Assembly (NCBI GenBank): GCA_035192965.1
Contig: CP136571.1
Location: 1,632,501-1,696,500 of the forward strand
Direction of reading: 5' to 3'
Origin: Fuscovulum sp.
Lineage (GTDB): Bacteria; Pseudomonadota; Alphaproteobacteria; Rhodobacterales; Rhodobacteraceae
DNA length: 64,000 nt
Within the stretch, counting starts at the first letter, position 1, and the number at the start of each line of letters is the position of its first letter. The position numbers were made by a program, and so were the translations under genes. This document shows positions 52,780-62,098 of the stretch, piece after piece. A model generated the notes under the pieces. It had not been told where the DNA came from and did not search any database. It saw only the letters and a program-made list of their open reading frames with translations.

Positions 52780-53868
52780 GTGACGAAGCGGCGGATCGAA
52801 ATCGGGCTTCTGTATTCGCGGTCGGGGAGTTACTCCCTGATCTCGGAGGCGTGCCGGTCCGGGGCGTTGGCGGCGATTGCCGAGTTGAACGCCGATCCGG
52901 AGCTTGACCTGTCCTTCGTGCCGGTCGAGCGCGATCCCGAGGGGAATGTCGATCTTTATGGCCCGCTCTGTGAGGAAATCCTGAGCGAAACCGCAGCGCG
53001 GCACGTCATCGGCTGTGTAACGTCCTGGAGCCGGAAGGAAGTGATCCCGACGCTGGAACGCCATGGAGGCACGTTGTGGTATGCGGTGCCTTATGAAGGG
53101 TTCGAGGCATCGGATCATGTCGTCTATACCCATGCCTGCCCGAACCAGCATCTGCTTCCGCTTTTGGATTGGGTGATGCCCGCCCATGGTGGCAAGGCCT
53201 ATCTGACGGGGTCGAACTATATCTGGGGCTGGGAGATGAACCGCCTTGCGCGCGAGCGGATCGTTCTGGGCGGGGGCGTAATCGCGGGAGAGCGGTATCT
53301 GCCCATCGGATCGCGCGATGTGGGCCGGATGATCGAGGAGATCCGCTTCGCGCGTCCGGATTTCGTGCTGAATTCCCTGATCGGGCCGTCATCTTATGAG
53401 TTTCTTGCCGCGTTCCGGGCGTTGGGCCAGCAGGATGATCATTTCCGGCCCGAGCGGTGCCCGGTCCTGTCTTGCAATATGACGGAATGCGAATTGCCCG
53501 CCATCGGACCGGCGGCCGAGGGGTTGGTTGCGGCGGGGCCGTATTTCCGGGGGATCGACGGCTGGCCGGGGAAGGGGCGGTTCGGATCATCGCATGAAGC
53601 GGCGGCCTATGTCGCAGTGCGCGAACTGGGGCGGCTTCTGGCCCATCGTCCGGGGGCCGAGGCGTTGAGCCTGTCGCAACTTCTTGCCGAGGCGGGGGGT
53701 GGGATCATTGATCCTGAGACCCACCATACCACGCTGCCTGCGATCATTGCGCGGGTCGAGGGCGGGGCGTTCCGTCTGGTGCATCGGCGCGAGGCGGTGG
53801 CGGGGGATCCCTATCTGACGCGGTCGGCCCATGTGACCGTCGCGCCGAAGCTGAGGGTCGTGTCATGA
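52780..53868 (+). CDS. AmiC-like amide-sensing protein (periplasmic-binding fold)
   Basis: 362 residues of the Leu/Ile/Val-binding-protein fold, without a signal peptide, so cytoplasmic like Pseudomonas AmiC. IEIGLLYSRSGSYSLISEAC at the start, VERDPEGNVDLYGPLCEEIL, HVIGCVTSWSRKEVIPTLER near residue 77, WYAVPYEGFEASDHVVYTHA (ligand-pocket region), NYIWGWEMNRLARERIV. AmiC holds the ANTAR protein AmiR inactive until an amide binds. Starts at GTG, 12 bases after the leader terminator; overlaps the next gene by four bases. Confidence 0.87.
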   Translation: MTKRRIEIGLLYSRSGSYSLISEACRSGALAAIAELNADPELDLSFVPVERDPEGNVDLYGPLCEEILSETAARHVIGCVTSWSRKEVIPTLERHGGTLWYAVPYEGFEASDHVVYTHACPNQHLLPLLDWVMPAHGGKAYLTGSNYIWGWEMNRLARERIVLGGGVIAGERYLPIGSRDVGRMIEEIRFARPDFVLNSLIGPSSYEFLAAFRALGQQDDHFRPERCPVLSCNMTECELPAIGPAAEGLVAAGPYFRGIDGWPGKGRFGSSHEAAAYVAVRELGRLLAHRPGAEALSLSQLLAEAGGGIIDPETHHTTLPAIIARVEGGAFRLVHRREAVAGDPYLTRSAHVTVAPKLRVVS

Positions 53869-54473
53869 GGCGGTCGATTCGCATTCCCAATCTGGGTGGC
53901 GCGCAGGCCTGTATCCTGCATCGCCCACATCCCACGGTGCAGGCGCTGGTGCGGCAGTTGACGGCGATCGGGCTGGACGTGACGCAATCCTGGCCGGAAC
54001 TTGCGGCGGATGCCATCGGCGCAGATTACGTCTTTTTCGATGCCGATATGGGGCATGACGGCATGTTTCCCTGGCCTGCGGGCCAATCCCCCATGCCGAT
54101 GATCGCGCTGATCGGGTCAGAGGCACCGGGGCGGATTGAATGGTCGTTGCGGGCGGGGTCGCATGCGCAATTGCTGAAACCAGTGGGGGATAACGGGGCC
54201 TATTCGGCGCTGTTGATCGCGCGGGATGCGTTTGACGCGCAAAAGGCGCTGTCGGCAGAGATTGCCGAACTGAAGCGGCGGTTGGACGGGCGACAGACGG
54301 TGGTGCGCGCGGTGACACTGCTGGCGGCGCGGGGCAAGACGGAAGAACAGGCCTACGCGCAACTGCGCCAGATGGCGATGGCCTGGCGCATCAGTTTCGA
54401 GGATGCGGCCACACGGATCGTGGCCAGCCGGGATGGGTCTGCCTCTGACGGTGCGGGGGTGCAGGATGTCTGA
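53865..54473 (+). CDS. AmiR-like ANTAR antitermination protein
   Basis: 202 residues: a pseudo-receiver domain (ACILHRPHPTVQALVRQLTA, YVFFDADMGHDG) lacking a clear phosphoacceptor context, a coiled-coil helix (QKALSAEIAELKRRLDGRQT near residue 126), then a C-terminal ANTAR RNA-binding three-helix domain (VVRAVTLLAARGKTEEQAYA, QLRQMAMAWRISFEDAATRI). ANTAR proteins bind paired hexaloop hairpins and block termination. Being coupled to the AmiC-like gene, it is the likely reader of the leader structure just upstream. Confidence 0.88.
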   Translation: MRRSIRIPNLGGAQACILHRPHPTVQALVRQLTAIGLDVTQSWPELAADAIGADYVFFDADMGHDGMFPWPAGQSPMPMIALIGSEAPGRIEWSLRAGSHAQLLKPVGDNGAYSALLIARDAFDAQKALSAEIAELKRRLDGRQTVVRAVTLLAARGKTEEQAYAQLRQMAMAWRISFEDAATRIVASRDGSASDGAGVQDV

Positions 54474-55350
54474 TGCGGTGGTCAACGGCGCTGTCCGCCC
54501 CAAAAGCACCCTGCGCCGCTTGCTGGAGCGCAAATTGGCGCTGTTCGGCTTTGCGCTGATCGTGCTGGTGGTCGGATCGGCCCTGCTGGCCCCGTTGATT
54601 GCGCCCTTTGCGCCGGAAGAGCAGATGTTCGACGGGCTGACGCTGGAAGGCGCGCCGCTGCCGCCTGATGGGCGGTTCCTGATGGGGACAGATCTGCTGG
54701 GGCGCGATCTGTTCAGCCGCATGCTCTACGGCGCGCAGACGTCGCTGATCATCGGGGTGGTGGCGAACGGACTGGCCCTGTTCATCGGCACGCTGGTGGG
54801 AATTACGGCCGGCTTCTTCCGGGGCTGGATCGGGGCCGCGCTCATGCGGTTCACCGATCTGATGATGGCCTTTCCGGCGCTGCTGCTGGCGATCTGTCTG
54901 GCCGCGATCTTTCGGCCGTCGCTGTGGATCGTGGCGCTGGTGATTGCGCTGGTGAACTGGGTGCAGACGGCGCGGGTGATCTATACCGAGACCACCTCGC
55001 TGGCCGAGCGCGATTTCATCGCGGCGGAGCGGACGCTGGGTGCGGGGACGGGGCGCATCCTGTTTCACCACATTCTGCCGCATCTGGTGCCCACCATCAT
55101 CGTCTGGGGCACGTTGGGGATTTCGACCACCGTGCTGCTGGAGGCGACGCTGTCCTTCCTTGGCGTTGGGGTGCAGCCACCCACCCCAAGCTGGGGCAAC
55201 ATCATCTTTGAAAACCAGACCTATTTTCAGGCTGCGCCCTGGCTGGTGTTCATCCCCGGTGCGGCGATCATCCTGCTGGCCTTGGCCTTCAACCTTGTGG
55301 GCGATGCGTTGCGCGATGTGCTGGACCCGACACAGCGGGGGCGAGACTGA
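54466..55350 (+). CDS. Peptide/amide ABC transporter permease (DppC-like)
   Basis: 294 residues, inner membrane, six spans. N-terminal helix LALFGFALIVLVVGSALLAP, then the DppC-type GRFLMGTDLLGRDLFSRMLY near residue 62 and the EAA loop LAERDFIAAERTLGAGTGRI near 180 that docks the ATPase; C-terminal LEATLSFLGVGVQPPTPSWG. The ATG follows GGTGCAGG and overlaps the ANTAR gene by eight bases. Confidence 0.93.
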   Translation: MSDAVVNGAVRPKSTLRRLLERKLALFGFALIVLVVGSALLAPLIAPFAPEEQMFDGLTLEGAPLPPDGRFLMGTDLLGRDLFSRMLYGAQTSLIIGVVANGLALFIGTLVGITAGFFRGWIGAALMRFTDLMMAFPALLLAICLAAIFRPSLWIVALVIALVNWVQTARVIYTETTSLAERDFIAAERTLGAGTGRILFHHILPHLVPTIIVWGTLGISTTVLLEATLSFLGVGVQPPTPSWGNIIFENQTYFQAAPWLVFIPGAAIILLALAFNLVGDALRDVLDPTQRGRD

Positions 55351-56267
55351 TGGTCTATGTCCTGAACCGGCTGATCCAATCGGCGCTGATCCTGCTGGGG
55401 GTGAGCTTCATCACCTTTCTGCTGCTGTTCGTGCTGCCCGCCGATCCGGTACGCCAGATCGCCGGGCGGGCCGCAACGGCGGAAACGGTGGAGAATATCC
55501 GCCAGCAGCTGGGATTGGATCAGCCGTTCATTGTGCAATATGGCCGCTATCTGGGCGGGTTGGTGCAGGGCGATCTGGGGCGCAGCTATCTGCAGAAGAC
55601 GCAGGTGACGGAACTGATCCTGTCGCGCCTGCCCGCCACCCTGCAACTAATGGCGGCGGGGATATTCGCCGAACTTGTGCTGGGGCTGTCCATGGGGATT
55701 GCCGCCGCCCTGATGCGGGGGCGGCTTGGCGATCAGCTTTTGATGATGACATCCTTTGTTACCGTATCGGCCCCGCAATTCGTGGTGAGCCTGCTGCTGT
55801 TGTATGTCTTTGCCGTCAAGCTGGGTTGGTTCCCCATCGGGGGCTACGGGACGGCGGCGCATCTGGTGTTGCCTGCCATAACCTTGGGCATCCTTGGCTC
55901 CGGCTGGTATTCGCGGATGATGCGATCCAGCATGATCGAGGTGCTGCGCGCCGATTACATCCGCACTGCACGCGCCAAAGGGCTGAGCCGCGCGCGCGTC
56001 GTGCTGCGCCATGCGCTGCCCAATGCGATCCTGCCTGTCATCGCCATGATCGGCATTGATATCGGCATCTTCATGGGCGGGATCGTCGTGGTGGAATCCG
56101 TCTTTGGCTGGCCCGGGATTGGGCAGTTGGCCTGGCAGGCGATCCAGCGCGTCGACATCCCGATCATCATGGGTGTCACCCTTGTTTCTGCCTTTGCGAT
56201 CGTGATCGGCAACCTGCTGGCCGATCTTGTTACCCCGCTTGTCGACCCCCGCATCCGGTTGCGCTGA
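55350..56267 (+). CDS. Peptide/amide ABC transporter permease (DppB-like)
   Basis: 305 residues, six spans. NRLIQSALILLGVSFITFLL at the N terminus, LPADPVRQIAGRAATAETVE and QLGLDQPFIVQYGRYLGGLV typical of DppB/OppB, EAA loop YIRTARAKGLSRARVVLRHA near residue 205, and ESVFGWPGIGQLAWQAIQRV. Forms the channel with the DppC-like subunit; start and stop share one base (TGATG). Confidence 0.94.
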   Translation: MVYVLNRLIQSALILLGVSFITFLLLFVLPADPVRQIAGRAATAETVENIRQQLGLDQPFIVQYGRYLGGLVQGDLGRSYLQKTQVTELILSRLPATLQLMAAGIFAELVLGLSMGIAAALMRGRLGDQLLMMTSFVTVSAPQFVVSLLLLYVFAVKLGWFPIGGYGTAAHLVLPAITLGILGSGWYSRMMRSSMIEVLRADYIRTARAKGLSRARVVLRHALPNAILPVIAMIGIDIGIFMGGIVVVESVFGWPGIGQLAWQAIQRVDIPIIMGVTLVSAFAIVIGNLLADLVTPLVDPRIRLR

Positions 56268-56302
56268 TGCGGCACAAATCAAAACCCAACAGGAGAGAAG
56301 AA

Positions 56303-57913
56303 ATGAACAGATGGCTGACTTCCACCGCGCTTGTCCTGACGCTGGCGCTGCCCGTCGCTGCACAGGACTACACGCCCGATCCGAACGCCAAGGCGGGCGG
56401 GACCATCACAGTGACCTACAAGGATGACGTGGCCACGCTTGACCCGGCCATCGGCTATGACTGGCAGAACTGGTCGATGATCAAGTCGCTGTTCGACGGG
56501 CTGATGGACTATGTCCCCGGCACCACCACGCTGCGCCCCGGTCTGGCGGAAAGCTATGAGATTTCCGAGGACGGGCTGACCTATACCTTCAAGCTGCGCG
56601 CCGGGGTGAAGTTCCACAACGGGCGCGAGATGACGGCCGAGGATGTGAAATACTCGCTCGACCGTGTGACCAATCCCGAAACCCAATCGCCGGGGGCGGG
56701 CTTCTTCGGCTCGATCGCCGGGTTCGAGGCGGCCGGTGCGGGTGGCCTGTCGGGGGTGGAGGTTGTTGATCCGCTGACGGTGAAGATTTCCCTGTCGCGG
56801 CCGGATGCGACCTTCCTGCATGTCATGGCGCTGAACTTTGCGTCTGTCGTGCCGAAAGAGGCGGTCGATGCGGCGGCGGGCGATTTCGGCAAGCTGCCGG
56901 TCGGGACCGGGGCCTTCAAGCTGGCGGAATGGACGCTGGGCCAACGGCTGGTGTTCGAAAAGAACGCCGATTACTGGCGCGAAGGCGTGCCCTATCTGGA
57001 CGGCGTGGTGTTCGAGGTGGGTCAGGAGCCTGTGGTCGCCCTGCTCCGGTTGCAGAATGGCGAGGTGGACGTTCCCGGCGATGGCATCCCGCCTGCGAAG
57101 TTCGTGGAAGTGATGGGAGATCCGGCACAGGCCGCGCGCGTGGTGCAGGGTGGGCAGTTGCACACCGGCTATATCACGCTGAACGTCACGACCCCGCCCT
57201 TTGACAATGTCGATGTGCGCAAGGCCGTGAACATGGCCATCAACAAGGACCGCGTGACGCAGATCATCAACGGCCGCGCCGCGCCTGCCACCCAGCCGCT
57301 GCCGCCGTCGATGCCGGGTTATACCGGGGGCTATGCGGGCTATCCCTATGACGTCGAAGGGGCCAAGGCGCTGTTGGCCGGGGCCGGGTTTGCCGATGGG
57401 TTCGAGACCGATCTTTACGTGATGAACACCGACCCGAACCCGCGGATCGCGCAGGCGATCCAGCAGGATCTGGCGGCCATCGGGATCACCGCCAATATCC
57501 AGTCGCTTGCGCAGGCCAATGTGATCGAGGCAGGCGGTGCGGGCACCGCGCCGATGATCTGGTCCGGCGGCATGGCCTGGATTGCGGACTTCCCCGATCC
57601 GTCGAACTTCTACGGCCCGATCCTGGGCTGTGCGGGTGCAGGCGAAGGCGGCTGGAACTGGTCGAAGTTCTGCGATGAGGCGCTGGATGCGATGGCGGTG
57701 CAGGCCGACAGCATGTCTGATCCGGCCAAGGCCGAGGACCGGCTGAAGATGTGGTCTGACGTTTACATGGGCGTGATGGAACAGGCCCCTTGGGTGCCGG
57801 TGTTCAACGAGGAGCGCTATACGATGAAATCGGAACGCATGGGGGGCGAGGATGCGCTCTACGTCGATCCGGTGTCGATCCCGGTCAACTATGACTATGT
57901 TTTCGTGAAGTAA
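56303..57913 (+). CDS. ABC transporter substrate-binding protein (peptide/nickel family 5)
   Basis: 536 residues. Signal peptide MNRWLTSTALVLTLALPVAA; SBP_bac_5 fold with GGTITVTYKDDVATLDPAIG, LAESYEISEDGLTYTFKLRA, FHNGREMTAEDVKYSLDRVT near residue 98 and LPVGTGAFKLAEWTLGQRLV near 200. Family members bind di/oligopeptides, nickel or small amides; the adjacent formamidase suggests an amide or amide-bearing ligand. AGGAGAGAAGAA precedes the ATG. Confidence 0.93.
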   Translation: MNRWLTSTALVLTLALPVAAQDYTPDPNAKAGGTITVTYKDDVATLDPAIGYDWQNWSMIKSLFDGLMDYVPGTTTLRPGLAESYEISEDGLTYTFKLRAGVKFHNGREMTAEDVKYSLDRVTNPETQSPGAGFFGSIAGFEAAGAGGLSGVEVVDPLTVKISLSRPDATFLHVMALNFASVVPKEAVDAAAGDFGKLPVGTGAFKLAEWTLGQRLVFEKNADYWREGVPYLDGVVFEVGQEPVVALLRLQNGEVDVPGDGIPPAKFVEVMGDPAQAARVVQGGQLHTGYITLNVTTPPFDNVDVRKAVNMAINKDRVTQIINGRAAPATQPLPPSMPGYTGGYAGYPYDVEGAKALLAGAGFADGFETDLYVMNTDPNPRIAQAIQQDLAAIGITANIQSLAQANVIEAGGAGTAPMIWSGGMAWIADFPDPSNFYGPILGCAGAGEGGWNWSKFCDEALDAMAVQADSMSDPAKAEDRLKMWSDVYMGVMEQAPWVPVFNEERYTMKSERMGGEDALYVDPVSIPVNYDYVFVK

Positions 57914-57914
57914 A

Positions 57915-58874
57915 ATGTGCAAGGACTGCAACTATACGATCCACGGCGCGCAGCATCATTTCGGCTGGGATAACACCCTGCCGCCAGCGCTGCGCGCTGA
58001 ACCGGGATCGACGATCCTGTTTCATTGCAACGATTCCTCGGCGGGCCAGCTTGGCCCGTCGTCGACCGTGGCGGATGTGGTCAGCCTTGATTTCGGCAAG
58101 ATCAACCCGGTGTCTGGGCCGATCTATATCGAAGGGGCGGAACCCGGCGACGCGGTCAAGGTGACGATCGACAGCTTTGCCCCGCGCGCCTTTGATGGGG
58201 CAGGGTTCGGCTGGACGGCGAATATTCCGGGCTTTGGGTTGTTGGCCGATCAGTTCACCGAACCCGCGCTGAAGGTGTGGAAGTACGACCCCGTCAGCAT
58301 GGCGCCTGCGCTGTGGTCGGATCAGGGGCGCGTGCCGCTGAAGCCCTTTGCCGGGACCATCGGCAATGCCTTGGCGGAACCGGGCCTGCATTCGGTGGTG
58401 CCGCCGCGCCGGGTGGGTGGCAACCTTGATATCCGCGATCTGAACGCCGGCACGGTGCTGTACCTGCCGGTCGAAGTGGCGGGTGCCCTGTTCAGCGTGG
58501 GCGACACCCATGCTGCGCAGGGTGATGGCGAGGTCTGCGGCACGGCCATTGAAGCGCCCATGGATGTTGTCCTGACGCTCGATCTGGTGAAGGGGGCGAA
58601 CCTGAAGACGCCGCGGTTCACCACACCGGGGCCGGTGACGCGGCATCTGGATGCCAAAGGATACGAGGTGACCACAGGGATCGGGCCCGATCTGATGACC
58701 GCCAGCCGCGATGCGGTGGCCAACATGATCGACCTGCTCTGCGCCACGCGCGGCATGGCGGCGGTGGATGCCTATATGCTGGTGTCCACCTGCGGTGATC
58801 TTCGGATTTCCGAAATCGTCGACATGCCGAACTGGGTGGTAAGCTTCTACTTCCCGCGCTGCGTGTTTGAATGA
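57915..58874 (+). CDS. Acetamidase/formamidase (FmdA/AmdA family)
   Basis: 319 residues. Hydrolyses short amides to the acid and ammonia in the cytoplasm. Family features: an N-terminal FGWDNTLPPALRAEPGSTIL, the acidic DVVSLDFGKINPVSGPIYIE, PRRVGGNLDIRDLNAGTVLY near residue 170 and the metal-site stretch GDTHAAQGDGEVCGTAIEAP near 198. No signal peptide. Begins one base after the binding-protein stop and overlaps the ATPase gene by four bases. The physiological amide is unknown. Confidence 0.92.
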   Translation: MCKDCNYTIHGAQHHFGWDNTLPPALRAEPGSTILFHCNDSSAGQLGPSSTVADVVSLDFGKINPVSGPIYIEGAEPGDAVKVTIDSFAPRAFDGAGFGWTANIPGFGLLADQFTEPALKVWKYDPVSMAPALWSDQGRVPLKPFAGTIGNALAEPGLHSVVPPRRVGGNLDIRDLNAGTVLYLPVEVAGALFSVGDTHAAQGDGEVCGTAIEAPMDVVLTLDLVKGANLKTPRFTTPGPVTRHLDAKGYEVTTGIGPDLMTASRDAVANMIDLLCATRGMAAVDAYMLVSTCGDLRISEIVDMPNWVVSFYFPRCVFE

Positions 58875-60673
58875 CGGTTGTCGATGCACAAACGACCGGG
58901 GCCGCAGCGGCCCCGGTCATGGCCCCAGTCATGGCCCCGGCCGATGGACCCGTGCTGTCGGTCGAGGGGCTGACTGTTTCGGTGCGCACCGAGGCAGGGT
59001 TGAAGCCGCTTGTCGAAGACCTGTCCTTCACCCTGAACCGCGGTGAGACGCTGGCGATTGCCGGGGAAAGCGGGTCGGGCAAATCCATCACCTCGCTGGC
59101 CATCATGGGCCTGTTGCCGCTGCCCGCGGTGCGCGTCACCGCTGGCAGCATCCGCCTTGGCACGACCGACCTGACCGCCGCGTCCGAGGCGCAAATGCGC
59201 GCTGTGCGGGGCGATCGGATTGCGATGATCTTTCAGGAACCGATGACAAGCCTGAACCCGGTGCTGACCATCGGAACCCAACTGGCCGAGGCGGTGCGCG
59301 CGCATGAAGATGTTAGCCGGGCCGAGGCGCGGCGGCGCGCGCTGGCGGCGTTGACATCGGTCAGGCTGTCACAGCCGGAACGGCGGATGGACCAGTTCCC
59401 GCATGAGCTTTCGGGCGGGATGCGACAGCGGGTGATGATCGCCATGGCGCTGGCCCTTCGGCCCGAGGTGCTGATCGCTGATGAGCCGACAACGGCGCTG
59501 GATGTGACCGTGCAGCGCGAGGTGCTGGATCTGCTGCGCGATTTGCAGCGCGATCTGGGCACGGCGATCATCCTGATCACGCATGACATGGGGGTGGTGG
59601 CCGAGATGGCCGACCGCGTCATCGTGATGAAATCAGGCCGCATGGTCGAGGAGGCACCGGTCGCCACCCTGTTTCACGCCCCGGCCCAGACCTATACCCG
59701 CGACCTGCTAGCCGCCGTGCCGCGCATGGGCAGCCGGACCGACAGTCCGGCTCCGGGCAGCCCCGATGCGGTGGCAAGCCTGACGGATGTGGTCGTGCGC
59801 TTTCCGATCAAGGGCGGGCTCTTGGGGCGGACGACGCTGAATGTTCACGCGGTGGAACAGGTCAGCTTTGACATCCGGCGTGGCGAGACTTTCTCGCTGG
59901 TGGGCGAATCCGGCTGCGGCAAATCCACGATTGCGAAGGCCATGGTCGGCCTTGTGCCGCATCAGGGGGAGATCCGGATCGGGGATCATGTCCTGTCCGG
60001 GCAAGGGCGGGATGCGCCAAAGGCGCTGCGGCGGCGGGTGCAAATGGTGTTTCAGGACCCGATGGCCGCGCTGGACCCGCGGATGCGGGTGGGCGAGTTG
60101 ATCGCGGAGCCGCTGCTGATCCACGGCATCGGCACGGCGGCGGACCGGCGCGAGCGGGCGGCCGATCTGATCCGGCGGGTGGGATTGTCGGCAGACCAGA
60201 TCGACAGATACCCGCATGAATTTTCTGGCGGCCAGCGGCAGCGCATCTGTATTGCGCGCGCGCTGGCCCTGAAGCCCGATCTGATCATCGCGGATGAAAG
60301 CGTGTCGGCGCTGGATGTCAGCGTGCAGGCGCGGGTACTGGCCTTGCTTAAGGAATTGCAGGAGGAGATGGGCGTCGCGTTTCTGTTCATCAGCCATGAC
60401 ATGGCGGTGGTGGATACGATCTCGGACCGGGTGGCGGTGATGTATCTGGGGCAGATCGTCGAGATGGGGACGCGGGCGCAGGTCTTCGGCGACCCGCGCC
60501 ACGCCTATACCCAGCGCCTGATTGAAGCGGTGCCGGTGCCTGACCCGGCGCATCGCCGCGCCGCTTCGGCGCGTTTGGTGGGGGAAGTGCCAAGCCCGGT
60601 TCACGCTATCGGCAAGGGGCCGGATCGCCAGCGGCTGATCGATGTCGGGGGCGGGCATATGGTGGCGGTCTGA
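58871..60673 (+). CDS. Fused double ABC ATPase (DppD-DppF-like)
   Basis: 600 residues containing two complete nucleotide-binding domains. Domain 1: Walker A GESGSGKSITSLAIMG near residue 66, signature ELSGGMRQRVMIAMALAL near 180, Walker B LIADEPTTALDVTV. Domain 2: Walker A GESGCGKSTIAKAMVG near 345, signature EFSGGQRQRICIARALAL near 452, Walker B IIADESVSALDVSV. Each has the oligopeptide-type C-terminal region. An Ala/Pro/Met repeat occupies residues about 10-25. Powers the importer encoded upstream; last gene of the operon. Confidence 0.94.
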   Translation: MTVVDAQTTGAAAAPVMAPVMAPADGPVLSVEGLTVSVRTEAGLKPLVEDLSFTLNRGETLAIAGESGSGKSITSLAIMGLLPLPAVRVTAGSIRLGTTDLTAASEAQMRAVRGDRIAMIFQEPMTSLNPVLTIGTQLAEAVRAHEDVSRAEARRRALAALTSVRLSQPERRMDQFPHELSGGMRQRVMIAMALALRPEVLIADEPTTALDVTVQREVLDLLRDLQRDLGTAIILITHDMGVVAEMADRVIVMKSGRMVEEAPVATLFHAPAQTYTRDLLAAVPRMGSRTDSPAPGSPDAVASLTDVVVRFPIKGGLLGRTTLNVHAVEQVSFDIRRGETFSLVGESGCGKSTIAKAMVGLVPHQGEIRIGDHVLSGQGRDAPKALRRRVQMVFQDPMAALDPRMRVGELIAEPLLIHGIGTAADRRERAADLIRRVGLSADQIDRYPHEFSGGQRQRICIARALALKPDLIIADESVSALDVSVQARVLALLKELQEEMGVAFLFISHDMAVVDTISDRVAVMYLGQIVEMGTRAQVFGDPRHAYTQRLIEAVPVPDPAHRRAASARLVGEVPSPVHAIGKGPDRQRLIDVGGGHMVAV

Positions 60674-60689
60674 TCGTGCAGCCGCAGGA

Positions 60690-60707
60690 CGGGGGCTGCT
60701 GCCCCCG
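60690..60707 (+). terminator. Hairpin at the end of the amide operon
   Basis: CGGGGGC-TGCT-GCCCCCG, perfect 7-bp stem, 16 bases past the ABC ATPase stop and just before the convergent transglycosylase gene. No T-run. Confidence 0.55.
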
Positions 60708-60719
60708 CCACCCGCAAGT

Positions 60720-61535
60720 TCAACTGTCGATTTGCGCACCCATCAGGGCGATGGCCTGCTGATAGACGGTGGCGGCGTTCCACGCCTCGATCACCGCGAA
60801 GTTCGGCTCGCCCGGTTGATAGCCCGCGCCGGGACGCCAGCCCTTTTGGCGCAGGAAATTGGCGGTCGAGGCCATGGCATCAACAAGATCCGTCAGATCG
60901 ACACGACCGTCGCCATTGCCATCGACGCCATAGGTCAGCGCATTGCCGGGCAGGAACTGGGTGTGGCCCAGTTCCCCATGTTTTGCGCCCTGCGTTTGCG
61001 GGCTGATGGCGCCTGCATCGATCAGCTTCAGCGCCCCGATCAGATGGGGGGTGAAGAAATCCGTGCGGCGGCAGTCATAGGCCAGCGTGGCGATGGCCGA
61101 AACGACATTGGTATCGCCCATGAAATTGCCGAACCCCGTTTCCATCCCGTGAATGGCGATCAGAACGCCCGCAGGCACCCCGTATTGCCCTTCAAGTGCG
61201 GCATAGAAATCGGGGTTCTGCGCCTTGCGCTTGCGGCCTTGCGATATGATGGCATTTGCACCGCGCACCTCAAGAAACTTGTCGAGGCTGTATTTGAAGC
61301 TTTTTTGGTTGCGGTCTGCCCCTATCGTGGCCTTGGAGTAGCTGGTCGCCATCAGCGCCTCGATCCCCCGGCGGCCAACGCCTGCGGCCTCGGCCTCGGC
61401 GGCCATCAGGGGTTTCCATTCTTCATATTGGCCCCCGGTATCGGAACAGGGGGCCGCCAGCGCAAGGCCGGGCAGAAGGGTGAAAAGGGAAAAGAAAAGC
61501 GAACGGGCGAAAAGGGGCTTGCGCGGGCGTGTCAT
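60720..61535 (-). CDS. Lytic murein transglycosylase, MltB type, with EF-hand motif
   Basis: 271 residues. Signal peptide ending ...LFTLLPGLALA. SLT-like catalytic domain with the active-site Glu in IAIHGMETGFGNFMGDTNVV near residue 133, then IATLAYDCRRTDFFTPHLIG, AKHGELGHTQFLPGNALTYG. An EF-hand-like calcium loop DGNGDGRVDLTD follows near 213, as in E. coli Slt35/MltB. Cleaves glycan strands with 1,6-anhydro product formation in the periplasm. The start is fixed by the signal peptide; an extended upstream frame is rejected. Confidence 0.9.
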   Translation of the reverse strand: MTRPRKPLFARSLFFSLFTLLPGLALAAPCSDTGGQYEEWKPLMAAEAEAAGVGRRGIEALMATSYSKATIGADRNQKSFKYSLDKFLEVRGANAIISQGRKRKAQNPDFYAALEGQYGVPAGVLIAIHGMETGFGNFMGDTNVVSAIATLAYDCRRTDFFTPHLIGALKLIDAGAISPQTQGAKHGELGHTQFLPGNALTYGVDGNGDGRVDLTDLVDAMASTANFLRQKGWRPGAGYQPGEPNFAVIEAWNAATVYQQAIALMGAQIDS

Positions 61536-61789
61536 AGAGCACCGTGAAAAAGGACTGGTTCGGCGCAGGATAGGCAAGCCGCAGCATGACGCAAGACTTC
61601 TTGGCGCAAAGGGGGCCTTGCCGGGCAAGCGCGCGCCTAGGCGCGGCGTTTCCATGCGAACAGCAATTTCGGGAGGGGAGAACGTGGCAGCCCGTAGGGG
61701 ACTACAGGATGTCAAAGAAAACAGACACTTAGTTTGACTAACCCAAGAAAATGGCTTCATTGTTTTTAAAGGAAATTTTGGTGTGTTGG

Positions 61790-62098
61790 CTAACCGGATT
61801 TGGACCCGATGATGCAGGTGAAGTTGCGAGCGGCAAGGTCAGCGTGCATCTTCGTAAGCGTCTGCCGCTCTTTGCGCGGCTACCCAGTACTGGTCTTCTA
61901 GCCAGCCCGCCAGCTTCTCGACAAAGAAATCAAGCTTGCACAGACGCTCCGGCGTCGCAAAATGCGGTTCGATCATGGCCGCCTTCAGATACTCTTGGTG
62001 GTGTAGCGCGACAGTCCAGTGTGCCGCGCAATCTCGCGGATCGGCAAACCCTGTCGAAGGCGCAGCTTACGGATCACGTTCAATAGTCCCATGTCCAT
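61790..62098 (-). pseudogene. IS21-family istA remnant (N-terminal fragment)
   Basis: Minus-strand fragments of an IstA transposase in three frames: MGLLNVIRKLRLRQGLP with IREIARHTGLSRYTTK (helix-turn-helix), then after a frameshift YLKAAMIEPHFATPERLCKL with FFVEKLAGWLED, then after another RQTLTKMHADLAARNF. The remainder of istA and all of istB are missing. The 255 bases between the transglycosylase gene and this fragment show no gene. Confidence 0.75.

Noticed and set aside
61751..62086. 111-residue plus-strand frame in the IS region
   Set aside because: It is antisense to the IS21 istA fragment, whose protein pattern is clear.
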